Assembly (NCBI GenBank): GCA_032158295.1
Contig: CM063263.1
Coordinates: 10,550,974-10,614,973, forward strand
Length of the DNA stretch: 64,000 nucleotides
Direction: 5' to 3'
DNA from: Pycnopodia helianthoides
Lineage: Eukaryota > Echinodermata > Asteroidea > Forcipulatida > Asteriidae
In this document: positions 35,250 through 46,235 of the stretch, in pieces
How the letters are laid out: every line of letters starts with the position of its first letter
Numbering within the stretch: position 1 is the stretch's first letter
Made by a program: the position numbers and the translations under genes
Notes under the pieces: generated by a model
What the model saw: the letters and a program-made list of their open reading frames with translations, nothing else
The model's database searches: none
What the model was told of the DNA's origin: nothing

Positions 35250-35625
35250 ACACTTTCCTCGTAAATGCGGTGGCACCGAAGTACTTCCGATCCGATGTTG
35301 TGGGATGACCACCACGGTGGTTTCTTGTCCATGTCTTTCAGCTCTATGGACCCTGGTTCGAATCCCACCTCAGAGAGGGTCGTTGTGTGTGTATTGGTTC
35401 ATCCCACATCCAAAACTGAGCAATTCTTCGTCGTCTGGTCTAGATATTTAGGTTGGCCAGCAGGTGGCTTCTTGGACTGCGTCCACTTCTTTGGCCTCAG
35501 TTCGAATCCAACCGCAGAACGGAGCTTTTATGTGGCTGGGTTTTTTAGTCCATACCTGACTGTGTGGGCTTGTCATCCCACATCTCCTATAGGTATCAAC
35601 TTTAAAAGTACAGTCCAGTTCTGTT
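35250..35625 (+). repeat. Two tandem repeat units with B-box-like motifs
   Basis: GGTGGTTTCTTG, then CTGGTTCGAATCCC (35352 on) and CATCCCACATCC are followed by a second, diverged unit: GGTGGCTTCTTG, CAGTTCGAATCC (35501 on) and CATCCCACATCTCC. The TTCGAATCC motifs suggest a tRNA-derived origin. A related stretch lies at 46050-46235. Confidence 0.5.
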
Positions 35626-36137
35626 GACGTGAAGATATATAACATTGAAGTCAATTGCAAAATCATACACTGTTCTTGAGATTTCATACTTGTTGTTTTT
35701 GTACGAGCAACTTGAAGTTTGTATCAAGGAAATACTTTTGTTGTATCCTTTTGTCATGCCTTTCAAGCGAGGGACCTGTGTGGCTGCAATGCCCTTGTGG
35801 TACATCGCCAGCACATGCTTCCAAGCTTTTTTCCATATGTTAAGAAGGGTTTGGTTTGCACTGTTTCCATCAAAGTGTGTTGATTTACATGTTCATGTAG
35901 TGCCTGGGTTAGTTCAAGCTTTATATTTGATTGATTATGTAATTCAGTTTTATATTTTGATGTCGTCTACCATTGATAATTGACATAATGGTTTTTGTAC
36001 ACAAAGGATGCTTGCAGAGTTTTGTCGCGTCCCCTCCAAACCAAATCACTGACCCTATGTTGATTGACATCCCCCCTAGGAATAATGGTCCAGCTTAGTA
36101 ATATGCAGATGAGCTGACCAGTATGAACGACGGACGC

Positions 36138-36525
36138 GGTTAAAACATCGCTGCTCGCCTCGTCTCACGCACACCTCGTTCCCAACATTATTACCCCCGT
36201 CTTACAAGAACTCCACTGGCTTCCGATCGAACTGCGTATCGTATATAAGTTAAATCTTCTCACTTTCAAAGCTCTTCATGGCCTATCTCCTGACTATATA
36301 TCTGATCTTCTCCGTAAATACATCCCTGTTCGTCCTTTTCGTTCTGCTGGCCAATCCCTACTGACGCAAACTACTTTTTCTACTAAACTTTTATGGTCAA
36401 AGAGCCTTCAACTTCATTGCCCCTTCGTTATGGAATGACTTGCCACTTCATATTCGCCAAGCTGGCTCTCTTCAGATTTTCAAGGGACCTTTAAAAACTC
36501 GTTTGTTTGAATCTTTATTTGTGTA
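36138..36525 (+). pseudogene. 3' remnant of a CR1/L2-type non-LTR retrotransposon ORF2
   Basis: Translation gives NIITPVLQELHWLPIELRI and KLNLLTFKALHGLSPDYI, then after a frameshift near 36375-36400 gives YGQRAFNFIAPSLWNDLP and SLQIFKGPLKTRLFESLF before a stop. This LHWLP...FKALHG...APSLWNDLP series is characteristic of the C-terminal end of reverse transcriptases of the CR1/L2/Rex1 group of LINEs. The copy is 5'-truncated, frameshifted and inactive. Confidence 0.85.
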
Positions 36526-36632
36526 ACTTGCTTTTATATTTGTGTAATTGTTTTTATGTTTTGTGTTGCGCATAGAGGCTTCTGCATTATGCGCTATATA
36601 AATATCTCGTATTATTATTAGTATTATTAATG
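36526..36632 (+). mobile_element. LINE 3' UTR and ATT tail
   Basis: After the ORF stop the sequence runs to CATTATGCGCTATATAAATA and a short ATT repeat, a typical CR1/L2-type 3' end. Similar GCGCTATATA tails end the SINEs in the window, consistent with SINEs borrowing LINE machinery. Confidence 0.7.
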
Positions 36633-37554
36633 GAAGTATTGAAATAAGTCAGCACGTGCCGACAGCGGCCCTCGCAGCAGGGATTCAAATAACGTGTTGC
36701 TTGCTCGGGTTCGCTTCGTGACGCTGAATGGTCAGATATGGTATCACGTGGTATAGCCGAGGGACCCGTAACAATGATTTTTTTATTTTTATTTTTTTGT
36801 GCGTGTGTCTGTAATCAGGCTGATGGAGGCTCTGCACTAATTGGGTGTTGAAGGAAACCTAATAAATAGATAAAAATCATGCACTTACACGGTGATAATA
36901 ACAGTTGCACCGTAAGGCATTATTATATGTGTGTGAGACTTTATATAGATTTCATATCCATGACAACCGCAGACGCCTACGAAGGTGCGCATCAAGGAAG
37001 CTTTTTGAGCTGATACAAGATCTGGCTGTCCACTTTGCGTTAAGTGCAATCGGTACCACCAATAAGCTCTCTTTGGAAATGTTGTTGAAGCTCCGGGCAG
37101 GAACGCAAGGCCATAATTTGGAAAAAAAAACTGAGTCTTTATTAAAGGGAAAACACTATATCTTTCGTCCGGAGAACATGTATATATTTCAATCCCTATT
37201 CGGGATACGTGATCGCGCACTGAGTAGCACGTGTTATTGATGGTTGGCGGGAAACGTTTCCCATCATTTTGATAATGTGTTGTCTTTTTTTTTTTTGCTC
37301 GTTCTTTTTCGCTCTGGGTTTGGTTTATGTAAAGTGATAACATGCTACTTAGTCCTTGAAAAAAAAAAGATACATCCCGTAGTTCTTGAAAAACATATCA
37401 TGCAATCAACCAGTAAGAAACCCATTAGTGTCACAGGCAGGCATGTTTTAGTGGGAGGGGGGGGGGTACGTGTGTTGGAGATTTTGAATACGTCAATGGG
37501 AAAAAAATGTTTTGGTTCCTGCATCCTAAATTAAATTAGGACCTATAGGCCTGA
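36633..37554. other. Intronic stretch, nothing recognised
   Basis: ORFs of 152 codons (minus, 36885-37343) and 111 codons (plus, 36905-37240) overlap on opposite strands. Neither shows a recognisable domain or splice context. Confidence 0.45.
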
Positions 37555-38035
37555 GGTAGGGTCATAGATTAGTGTTTGTCAACGTAGTGCTGGGTTATAG
37601 GCACAATTCTAAAGGAAAGATACATTTGGCATGCGAAAGTTTCAGCTGAATACAGTGTCTACTTGCTGAGGAAGCATCACACAAACTGTCACGATATTTT
37701 TGCACCAGAACTTAAAAATGATTCCATCCACATTTTAGCGAGGTGACAGCGGGTTCCCAGCCGCATCTCTTGCGGCATGCAGCATTCGCGAGCGGACACC
37801 AAACCCTCGGAGATTTGAGAAACGATTAATGCATAATAATCGTTTCTGAGATTGGAATATGTTTTCGGGTTAGTTTGGGCTGGTACTGAGACAACTGTTG
37901 TCATTGTATATTCATTATTTTCCACAGAGCGTTGTATGGGCTGCAGTAAAACTAAAACTGTCCGCAATCAGATAAATATAGCGTTAATGTGACCTATAAT
38001 TCGAAAAACCAATTCACCGTCATGCCTTTTTTTTC
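37555..38035. repeat. Family E repeat, long copy with hairpin
   Basis: It starts GGTAGGGTCATAGATTAGTG and contains AGTTTCAGCTGAATACAGTG. At 37814-37855 is a hairpin with arms GAGAAACGATTA and its near complement TAATCGTTTCTGAG. The order of motifs is the same as at 11813-12160. Confidence 0.65.
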
Positions 38036-38600
38036 AATTATTTGAATAGACTTGACTACAGTCTTTGGTTGGTTTATTTGTACGGTCCTTCGGGTATGTC
38101 ATTTTTATTAGTGTGTGTGTGTGTTTGTTTTTCACCCTTTCTGGGGGAGTTTCAAAGGAAAGAGGAAGCAGTCATGTGGAAAATGGGATTCATTCGCGGG
38201 AACATGAGCGCGAAATCGCCAACGGCGCGTCTGTTTGGAAAAAAAAGACCTAACATTACTCGCCCGAGTGCCACTCAATGGGAAAAGCCAATGATCAATT
38301 TCACCCTGTAAAATAATAAATGATAAGAACGGTTTGTGCGAAGATTTATAGGCCTCTATCATGAAAACAAATAAGATGATTTTAAATGTACCAATTAAAA
38401 TATGAGCAAAGAAAACAACATTCTCTCAAGTGTTAAGTGTGCTTCGATTGAGAAGATCTAGTCTTTCAATTATCATAAACCGCATTCTATAATAAGCTTT
38501 TTAAAATGTTAACAGGCGTGGACACATACATTTTGTCTGGGAGGGGTGCAAAACAGGGGAAAGAACAGAAAAGTAACTGGACGGTCGCAATTGGGTATGC

Positions 38601-38602
<2 letters not shown>

Positions 38603-38634
<32 letters not shown>

Positions 38635-38690
38635 GGATCCGAGTTCCGTTAGGGCCTGACCTGTTACTGGGTCATTTTGACCCGGAAACA
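38603..38690. repeat. Poly-A tract and GGGTCA-rich repeat fragment
   Basis: An A-run of about 28 bases is followed by AACTGGATCCGAGTTCCG and a perfect inverted repeat GGGTCA-TTT-TGACCC at 38669-38683. The repeat then passes directly into a family B fragment. Confidence 0.7.
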
Positions 38691-38967
38691 TCGTGAGAAA
38701 CGACATCCGCTGGAGTAATGTAGTTTTTGAGAAAGAGGTAATTTCTCACTAAAACACTTCGAATCTAGAAGGCTTCAGTCATGAAGCATTTCTCAGGCAT
38801 TTGAAGGCACACAGTTCTATGTGACAAGGGTGTTTTTCCGTCTTCTTTCTTGCAACTTCGATGACTAATTAAGCCAAAATTTGCCACAGGTTTTGTTATT
38901 TTATTTTTGTGTTGGGATACACGGATACTAGTATTTGACAATTACCAAAAGTATATTCCGCCTTTAA
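38690..38967 (+). mobile_element. Family B TTAA element, 5'-truncated
   Basis: The body matches family B from ATCGTGAGAAACGAC onward, through TTTTTGAGAAAGAGGTAATT to the right end ACCAAAAGTATATTCCGCCT followed by TTAA. The central hairpin GCTTCA-GTCA-TGAAGC is at 38772-38787. The left end is replaced by the GGGTCA-rich fragment. Confidence 0.78.
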
Positions 38968-40094
38968 ATAAATGGTAGATCACCGCCCCCCCCCCCCCAT
39001 CGTGAACGTGTTGAAAAAAAATTAGGTCTGTATCTCCATGGTAAGACGGTGATATATTTACGTAAATAATGTCTTCGCTCTGTAACGCAGACCTTTCTGA
39101 AGGTCGATAAAGTCACTTCAATGATTACTGAGATTGATTTACCGATACGTTCACTAAAATAACACCGACCTTGATTTTTTTTTAATCAGCAGCCAGGCCT
39201 GAATGTGTAGCCGAAACAGCGCATACCAGCTGCACGTTGGTAAAGATGCAATATTATAATCATTCTAACGGAGAAGATCACATTCATTCCAATCATCGTG
39301 TTATTGAGGGAAAAAAACGGACGCATAGGCCTAATAATGAAACCGTGGTCTGTGAAATGGGCCTCATAATACGGGGTCGTCCAGAAGTTGAGTAATTTAT
39401 TAACTGACTAACGGTGTCAGTTATGTCGGAGGTTTTGTGTATGCTCAATTGAGATTGCATATTTCAATTTCAGAAACAAGAACAATTGGAATGAGTTTTA
39501 AGGTTTAATCAAAACATACGTACACATATGGTATAGTTCCAGTATACCCCGACCCACTATACTTTAAAGAGGTTGGGCCACGCTAGAGGTCACTCTTTAA
39601 ACAAAGTTTTACATCCCTAAATACATCTATATCTACCAAGAAAACACTGTGACAGAGTTATAGAATGAATGGTTATTCGTTTACAATAGCAGTTTCCAAG
39701 CCTCTTTTTACCCCCGCCTTCAGGCAAATCGGAACAACAGCAGTCGGTGCCAGAAAGCTGTCTCCAAAAATTCAAAAGAATAGTGACGTCGCAGTACGTA
39801 CCCCCTCTGTCAAACGGCTGTTTGTTGTTACTCATTGAAGCATTGCTCAGTACAGACCATCCGGGGATTCAGTACGTGTAGTGACGTCATGTTTTGTTTG
39901 CTGCCCTCATTTACGGGATTTTGATAAAATAATTTAGGCGGCGGGCTAGTGAACGGAGTAAAAACTCCCTGCAAATATCACTTCTTTTGTTAATGTAATG
40001 TTACAAAAGATGCAACAAGTTATAGAAAGCAGAACACTAAAAAATAACGTCAACTTCAACCACCATGGCCTATCCTCTTTAAATGGAGGATCAA
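38968..40094. other. Intronic stretch, nothing recognised
   Basis: A C-run lies near 38986-38998. ORFs are short (72 codons at most) and unremarkable. Confidence 0.45.
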
Positions 40095-40315
40095 TGGTTA
40101 GAATTTACCCAGATTCCGGGTCCCAGGGAGTTTAATCCGTTTCTTGGTCAGCTTTGCCCGAAAAGCGGGTCAACAATTGAATGTTGCCTCAGATTCTGCG
40201 GCAGTTTGACCCATTTTGAGATAATTTTGACACATGGTTCCGGGTCATACTGACCCAGAAATGGGGACCTGGAATCCAGGTCATTTTTGACCCGGGAGTT
40301 TTTCGAGTGTGACCT
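40095..40315. repeat. GGGTCA-rich repeat, copy
   Basis: It contains GATTCCGGGTCCCAGGGAG, CAGTTTGACCCATTTTGAG, a perfect GGGTCA-TAC-TGACCC at 40242-40256 and AGGTCA-TTTT-TGACCC from about 40278, ending TTCGAGTGTGACC. Order and spacing match 30478-30722. Confidence 0.65.
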
Positions 40316-41744
40316 TTTGGGAATGTTGATACTAACTTGGATCAGGTACAAGAGTTATAATAATAACGTTAATAAAATAAGCTTTAAAATAAAATGAATT
40401 TTCAGAATTGTTTTCGATCATTGTTTTTCGCAGTACATTTTCACTTATGCCTTTAAATATATCGGTTTTATTGCTATTTTATTACTAATACTTCGGTGCC
40501 ACTCGTCTATAGGAAAAAAAAAACTTTACCACGGTGGATGACATCTGACATGCAATAGTGGTTGGTTATTGGAGAACGCTGATAACCAAGCAGAAGTGTG
40601 AGAACCAAGCATGTTGAGGTGATGTTTTCACTTTGAGCGAGTCGTCCGGTCATCTCGTTTGCGTCCGATCAGTGCAAATAACTCTGCATTATGTGGAGCA
40701 ATTTTTGGCTCGTTCCGCCTCGCGCTGGAAGTTTTTATTAGTGTTTTCATGAACGAAATTGGTCATAAATCTCTTGATTTATAAAACTCATCTGCGTGTT
40801 ACCATGGTGGCAATGCTGTTGAGAATTGGTCCAATTATCGAAGTTATATCGGGCATGCAGTGTCATGTCATTTTGTTGTCGAGTTTCGTGGAACTACAAT
40901 CAAAGCAAGCTCAATAGGTTCTAGGTTTTCATTAGGGAGTGGTGATTCGGTTCGCTGAATGGCATCTTGATGCGCAATCTAAGTCTGTTGATGAATATTT
41001 CCATCTCGAACCAGAATATATTTTCCAGTTTATTGAAAGTGAAATTGGATTTCTCGTTCTTGTGTGTTTTGGGTTGTATTTTGATGGACACAAAACATAC
41101 GTTTCGTCAATTTGACTGTGCGCTATGTTGCTGTTGTTGTTGGCGTCGTCGTCGTTTTCATTGGTCGTTCGTTGCGGTGTTTTTTGTTTTTACCCTCTCG
41201 TGAGCCCCGTGTACAGGAGTCACGGGTTTTGTATTACATTTTCCTTCCCAGTTGCAAAGCCCACATTGTTCTTTATGCTAAACTGGAACATTTCACAGCA
41301 CCAACAGTTACACTAACACAGTCATCCAATGGTGGATCCATAGGGATGTGGGTGCCAGTGGCCACCCCCACCCCCCCCCCCTCCCCAGGAGAATGGCTCC
41401 CAACCCCTATGTGAACAATTACTCTTTAGCTCCCCAGGGGGTCAGTTCCCAGGGTTGTGTGTGTGTGTTGTTTTGTTTTTGTTTGTTTTTTTGGGGGGGG
41501 CGGGGGGGGGGGTGAGGAAATTTTACTTACCATACCCAGCATACAAAACCTGCTTCATGGCTTAGCGTGAGTGTCAACACAGCCCACACACATCCAACCC
41601 TCTGTGAAAAAGTGGAACCATTCCAGCCATCTGGTTGTTTTATCAGGCTCTGTGCTTTCCAGTAACCACCCTCCCCATCACCAATCAAAGTGACTGTTAC
41701 CAGAGGACACGTTTACAACAATGGTGTGATTTGTGTATAATCAA
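40316..41744. other. Intronic stretch, nothing recognised
   Basis: G- and C-runs and GT-rich DNA lie near 41368-41382 and 41455-41512. ORFs around 41000-41400 (up to 100 codons) are low complexity. Confidence 0.45.
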
Positions 41745-42145
41745 ATAGTGGCTTCTTATATAGCGCTCATATCCGTCACTCAGTGACGCTCAAGGCGCTT
41801 CAACAGTCAGTATTTTCCTGCAAGGTATAATATGTGGAACTACTTTTTGAAGTTTGAGACCTATTCCTTTACATAGCACCATGTAATGGTTTACAAGGTG
41901 CTGTGGCGCAATATGCAGCCAATCAAACCAGGAACACCGGGGCGAACCCCTTCTCTTTTCGATAAGTGCACTGGGTTATTTTACGTGCATTACACAAAAC
42001 ACGGGACCTACGGCTTTACGTCCCATCCCAAGGACGAAGCAATAATGGTTAAGTGTCTTGCTTAAGGACACAAGTGTCACGACTGGGACTCGAACCCCAC
42101 ATTCTGCTCTTATCCGGTGCTCTTATCCGCTCGGCCACGACACTA
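41745..42145 (-). mobile_element. SINE family 1, full-length copy
   Basis: Read on the minus strand, it starts AGTGTCGTGGCCGAGCGG (A-box), has GGGTTCGAGTCCCAGTCG (B-box), then GTCCTTAAGCAAGACACTTA and the CORE-like GGGATGGGACGTAAAGCCG. The 3' half shared with 7622-7828 follows, ending GCGCTATATAAGAAGCCACT. The tRNA-like head resembles a leucine/serine-type tRNA. Length is about 400 bp, and it is the best reference copy in the window. Confidence 0.85.
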
Positions 42146-42862
42146 AGTTAGGGGTTTAATTGTGTTACTTTCTTGTGTTTTACCTATTTTGTTTTCTTTC
42201 TTCTGTGTAAAGTCTTTTCTTTGTCTTTCTCCCCAACATTGGGCCAATCACAATGTAACCCCCAAAGTGTCACTTATGAGTGAAAAACTTAATGTTTCGT
42301 GAAATTAAGACTGCTCAAATTAATGTGCGCATAACAGGTTGGTTACACGTATGATGATGAATCGGGTTTAGATAAATGGTCTTGCTCTGCAAACAGTCGT
42401 CTAATGCACGCCTGTAATCAACTAATGTGTGAATCGATCTAATTACAAGTGACATGACTCAGTGGACGGGCGATAAAAAGAAACATTACATCTTGCATGT
42501 AGTATACTAATAACACACAGTGCATTACCACTCCATCCCTTCTAGTGTTTATATATGGCTTTTAACTTGATGTAATGTGCCAGACCGTATCCAATGAAAG
42601 GATGTTGGATGTAACTTGTAATTTAAGACTTATAAACGGCGACATGCGCTCTACCGCCGCCGTCGCCTCCATGATGTTTACAACCTAAATTAAATGCATT
42701 TTCAGCATGTTTACATCATCACATTGAGGGTCCATGATCTTATCTGCCAGCGGCACATTGTTTCTTTAATCATTCAAAGAAGCTTGGAATGGTATGCACT
42801 AGCTGCATCTCTTTTAAACCTTGGAACTTATAATCGGGAGATTTTAAGAAACGCATAAAGAT
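42146..42862. other. Intronic stretch, nothing recognised
   Basis: No gene or repeat copy was recognised. Confidence 0.4.
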
Positions 42863-43105
42863 AGGGTCATAGATTGTTTTGTTTCGTTTGTTTGTTTGTT
42901 TGTTTGTTTGTTTGTTTGTTTTTTTCTTACTACGTAATGGTGATTTGTAGGCAAATGTATCAAGAAAGATAAAAGAAAAGTCACATGAGAAAATTTCAGC
43001 TAAATACAGTGTCTACTTACAGAAAAAAAAATAGCCAAAAACAGTCCCGGTATTTTGAAGAGAACGTCACCCGAATCCATTCAGGTTTAGCGAGGTAGCC
43101 AAAAT
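42863..43105. repeat. Family E repeat fragment with inserted TTTG microsatellite
   Basis: GATAGGGTCATAGATTG is followed by a TTTG run (about 42881-42922), then by AATTTCAGCTAAATACAGTG as in family E. The hairpin part is missing. Confidence 0.6.
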
Positions 43106-43126
43106 CAAGCAACAAACAAAAATTAA

Positions 43127-43893
43127 CCGTAACGCCATGTTTTGTCAGGAGCCAATTAATTGCTTACGACCTTCTATTACTATTATAAATAACAAAACTC
43201 GCCCAAACCGATAGCCGTCTATCGCTTCAATATTGTGAGCGACACAAGGGTCAAATGTCATTGTTGTCTGAACGGTTGATGGCGTGGAACCTTCTAACAA
43301 AAAACGATATCAAAACTTTGTGAAAACACCAACACCAACCGTAATGCCATGTTTTGTCAGGAGCCAATTAATTGCTTACGACCTTCTATTACTGGGGGAT
43401 ACTTAGGCATGGAGCCTTACGCCCTTCTTCCGGGCATACGACCAACAACAAAAAAATCAGTACTGTTTCAGAAGGGGATTTGCACTTCCCGTTTAGAATG
43501 AGATGTGTGGCCAAGCAATTTAAGTAACATTGTATTCACATTGTTTTGCCAGAAGTATCTTAACAGAAATCTTTACAAGACTGTTATAAGCATTTTATTT
43601 ATAAATCGAAATTGTTGCGTGTTTTTTTTTTGTTCGTTGTTGCCGGTGTTGTTTTTGCGTGTGTGTTTTTTTTAACAAGGCTGAAGATAAATGTGTAAAC
43701 GGTTTCCCTTTTGTCAACTGTACACTCTGAGCAAAGAACAAGCTGCATAAATAACAAAACTCGCCCAAACCGATAGCCGTCTATCGTTTCAATATTGTGA
43801 GCCACACGGGGGTCAAATGTCATTGTTGTCTGAACGGTTGATGGCGTGGAACCTTCTAACAAAAAACGATATCAAAACTTTGTGAAAACACCA
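43127..43893. repeat. Rearranged duplication A-B-A'-X-B'
   Basis: Block A (about 43127-43185, with GCCATGTTTTGTCAGGAGCC) recurs at 43338-43394. Block B (about 43185-43334, with CCGATAGCCGTCTATCG and GTTGATGGCGTGGAACCTTC) recurs at 43747-43893. In the first copy A and B touch; in the second they are separated by about 352 bp of unrelated sequence X. Copies differ by only a few substitutions. Confidence 0.88.
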
Positions 43894-46049
43894 ACTGGAC
43901 TCCCCGTTCAACGTCGAACCGTCACTGATTCTATTGATTTGCCTTTCAAAGTGAAAACTGTTCCCCGGAGAGGGGTTGTATGGAGAAAAAAGTTTGGAGA
44001 AAAATGTCTCTTCGCCAGCGCTTCTCCTGTCACATGCTGTAACCGCAAGACCCCGTTTTGATGAGCCGTTTTCTGCAGGCCTGCAGCTGCGTCAACGTTT
44101 TCTCTACTTTCTCCGGGTAATAACTTGATCAACGGCGGGAAGGTATATACAGGTTTTTTTTTTTTTTAATAAGCAATATCAAAATTAAAACTGTCGGCAT
44201 TTCTGGGTTGGCGTGCCTGATTATAGTTATTTAGTTAATGCTACTTCATGACTCTTTTGGCATGGGTGTATAGAGTAGAATTCAAATGGACACAATTCTG
44301 TTTTGCCTTTGGTGTCGGCGTTTTGCTTATTACAGCGTTTACATTCGGGGTGATTTAAATTAAAGAAGAGTATCATGATTCGGAAGAAAATGAAAAGTTG
44401 CAATCTCAAAAAAAAAAAACACTCACTTTGAAGTTTATACAAACACAAATCAGCAACAGAAATGTTTTCCTTTTGAAATACTGTCAGAGTTAAAAGATAC
44501 AGCATTATTTTGAAGGCATTCGGTTCCCCTTGCCTTTTTCGATTGCCGCTGCCTAAACATGCACAAACAGACACCCTCTAAAAAAAATCTTTTTTTGTCT
44601 TCTTCTTCTTGTTCTTCTTTTTTTCTTTCAATAAAACGGCATGACCCAATTTGATAAAATGACAAATGAGATTTGATTTATTCAAACAAACAAAACATAA
44701 ATCAATGATGTAATGTTTTATGGTGGCATTGAAGGGACATCATGCATCGCAAGTTATTTGCGAAAATATTTGCGATGTTGCAAATAATTTTAAATGAGAG
44801 GTGACTGAGTATTAAGTTCAGCATTTTGTCTCCAATTAACCAGAAACAGGTTCGACCGTCTCTGGTTTGACAACATCTACCGAGAAGCCAATGTAAAATA
44901 ACACTTTTTTGGGGGGGGGGGCAACTCCAACTGACAGCCAACTAAAATCACAGGCAATCGAAGATATAGCAATTTGTGAGAGTTGTTTATAAACCTTTTG
45001 AGTACAGAACTGTCTTACCAAAATACTAAGATTATTAGATAAAAAGCAAAGTGTGGCATACCAGATGTATGATGGGAGCTAGAGAGCACCTTGTCATGTA
45101 TTGGCTTGATTTCCAACTCGTGTCATATTATAGCCAGCTAAAAAAAAAAAACACTCAGCCGGTTTTAGTTGGGAATGATAAATTGCAATGGATACCGTTC
45201 TCGATTGATATCAGATCAACCGAATAATCGAGCCCAGACTGATCGGTTGAATGGATGGATATTCAAAAACGTTTTCCCCTATACTTTGAGGGTTTGAATC
45301 TGGAGGGTGCCCTCGAGTGGCGACGCCATCGTGGAAAGCACTGAAGTACCACTAGTATCACTAGCAGTCCCCTTCGTCATGTCCTATTTCCGTACAGCCT
45401 CTGGCATTGTAGGCGGACATTCCCCACTCAGTGATCCTATTTACCGGTAATGGTGTTACCGAATTCGGCAACACACGACATTCTTTGGTATCGATCCTTA
45501 GCGATAAGACAGCACCTGAAACGGTATTTTTTTTTTTTTTTTTTTTTTTGCGTAATGAAAGCGGCGACGGCATGAATTAACCTCATAAAAACTCAAAAGT
45601 TGCTGCCGAGACGGCGGCCAGTTTTCCAAATCTGCATTTTTTTTTTTACTGATGTAATGTCTGTCGCCTGTCAGCCTATAATAAGTTCCAAATCAATACA
45701 ACATATTCAGCATACGAACGTCACGGGGAACTTGTTGGAACTTGTATACATCACTTCTGGCATTGGTAGCTGTACGATGGTGCGGAAATGTCCACCCAGC
45801 CAGAGGGGGTAACAAAAAAAAGGTGTAAATGAAACAGTCGATCTTAAGGTGAACTTAAGCACGAACGTACGTCGAGGAATTTCAACAGGCGAGATGTATC
45901 GATACATAGCCGCGAGGTGCAGTGGTGTTCGAGTCGAGAGTGGTCTTCAACGAAGAACCGGTTGATGCATAATGTGCGCGCATACACCTGTTTTTTTTTT
46001 CGGGAACTAAAGGTGCGTTGTCTTGAGTTGTTCATCTACTCAAACGATG
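43894..46049. other. Intronic stretch, nothing recognised
   Basis: A T-run lies near 45526-45549, with A-runs near 44408 and 45140. ORFs up to 115 codons lack motifs. Confidence 0.45.
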
Positions 46050-46235
46050 GACGTGTGGTGTTTGGGTCCCGGTTTGCTTTTAAGTGCTTGGGTTTCCTCG
46101 CCTACCACCTCTATAGGATCCCGGTGTAAATCCCGCCGGGGTCGTTGGTTTTCGGTCCCTACCTCATGATTGCGTGGGTTTTTGCCTGGAATATTTCTCT
46201 GGTGTTTTCCACCCACATCTTAAATCGAAACCTTC
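46050..46235 (+). repeat. Diverged repeat related to 35250-35625
   Basis: TAGGATCCCGGTGTAAATCCC, then GGGGTCGTTGGTTTTCGG and CACCCACATCTTAAATCG, follow the order of motifs in the units at 35 kb. Similarity is weak. Confidence 0.35.

Noticed and set aside
36885..37343. Overlapping opposite-strand ORFs of 152 and 111 codons
   Set aside because: Mutual shadows without motif or conserved composition; the minus-strand one ends in Lys-rich low-complexity sequence.
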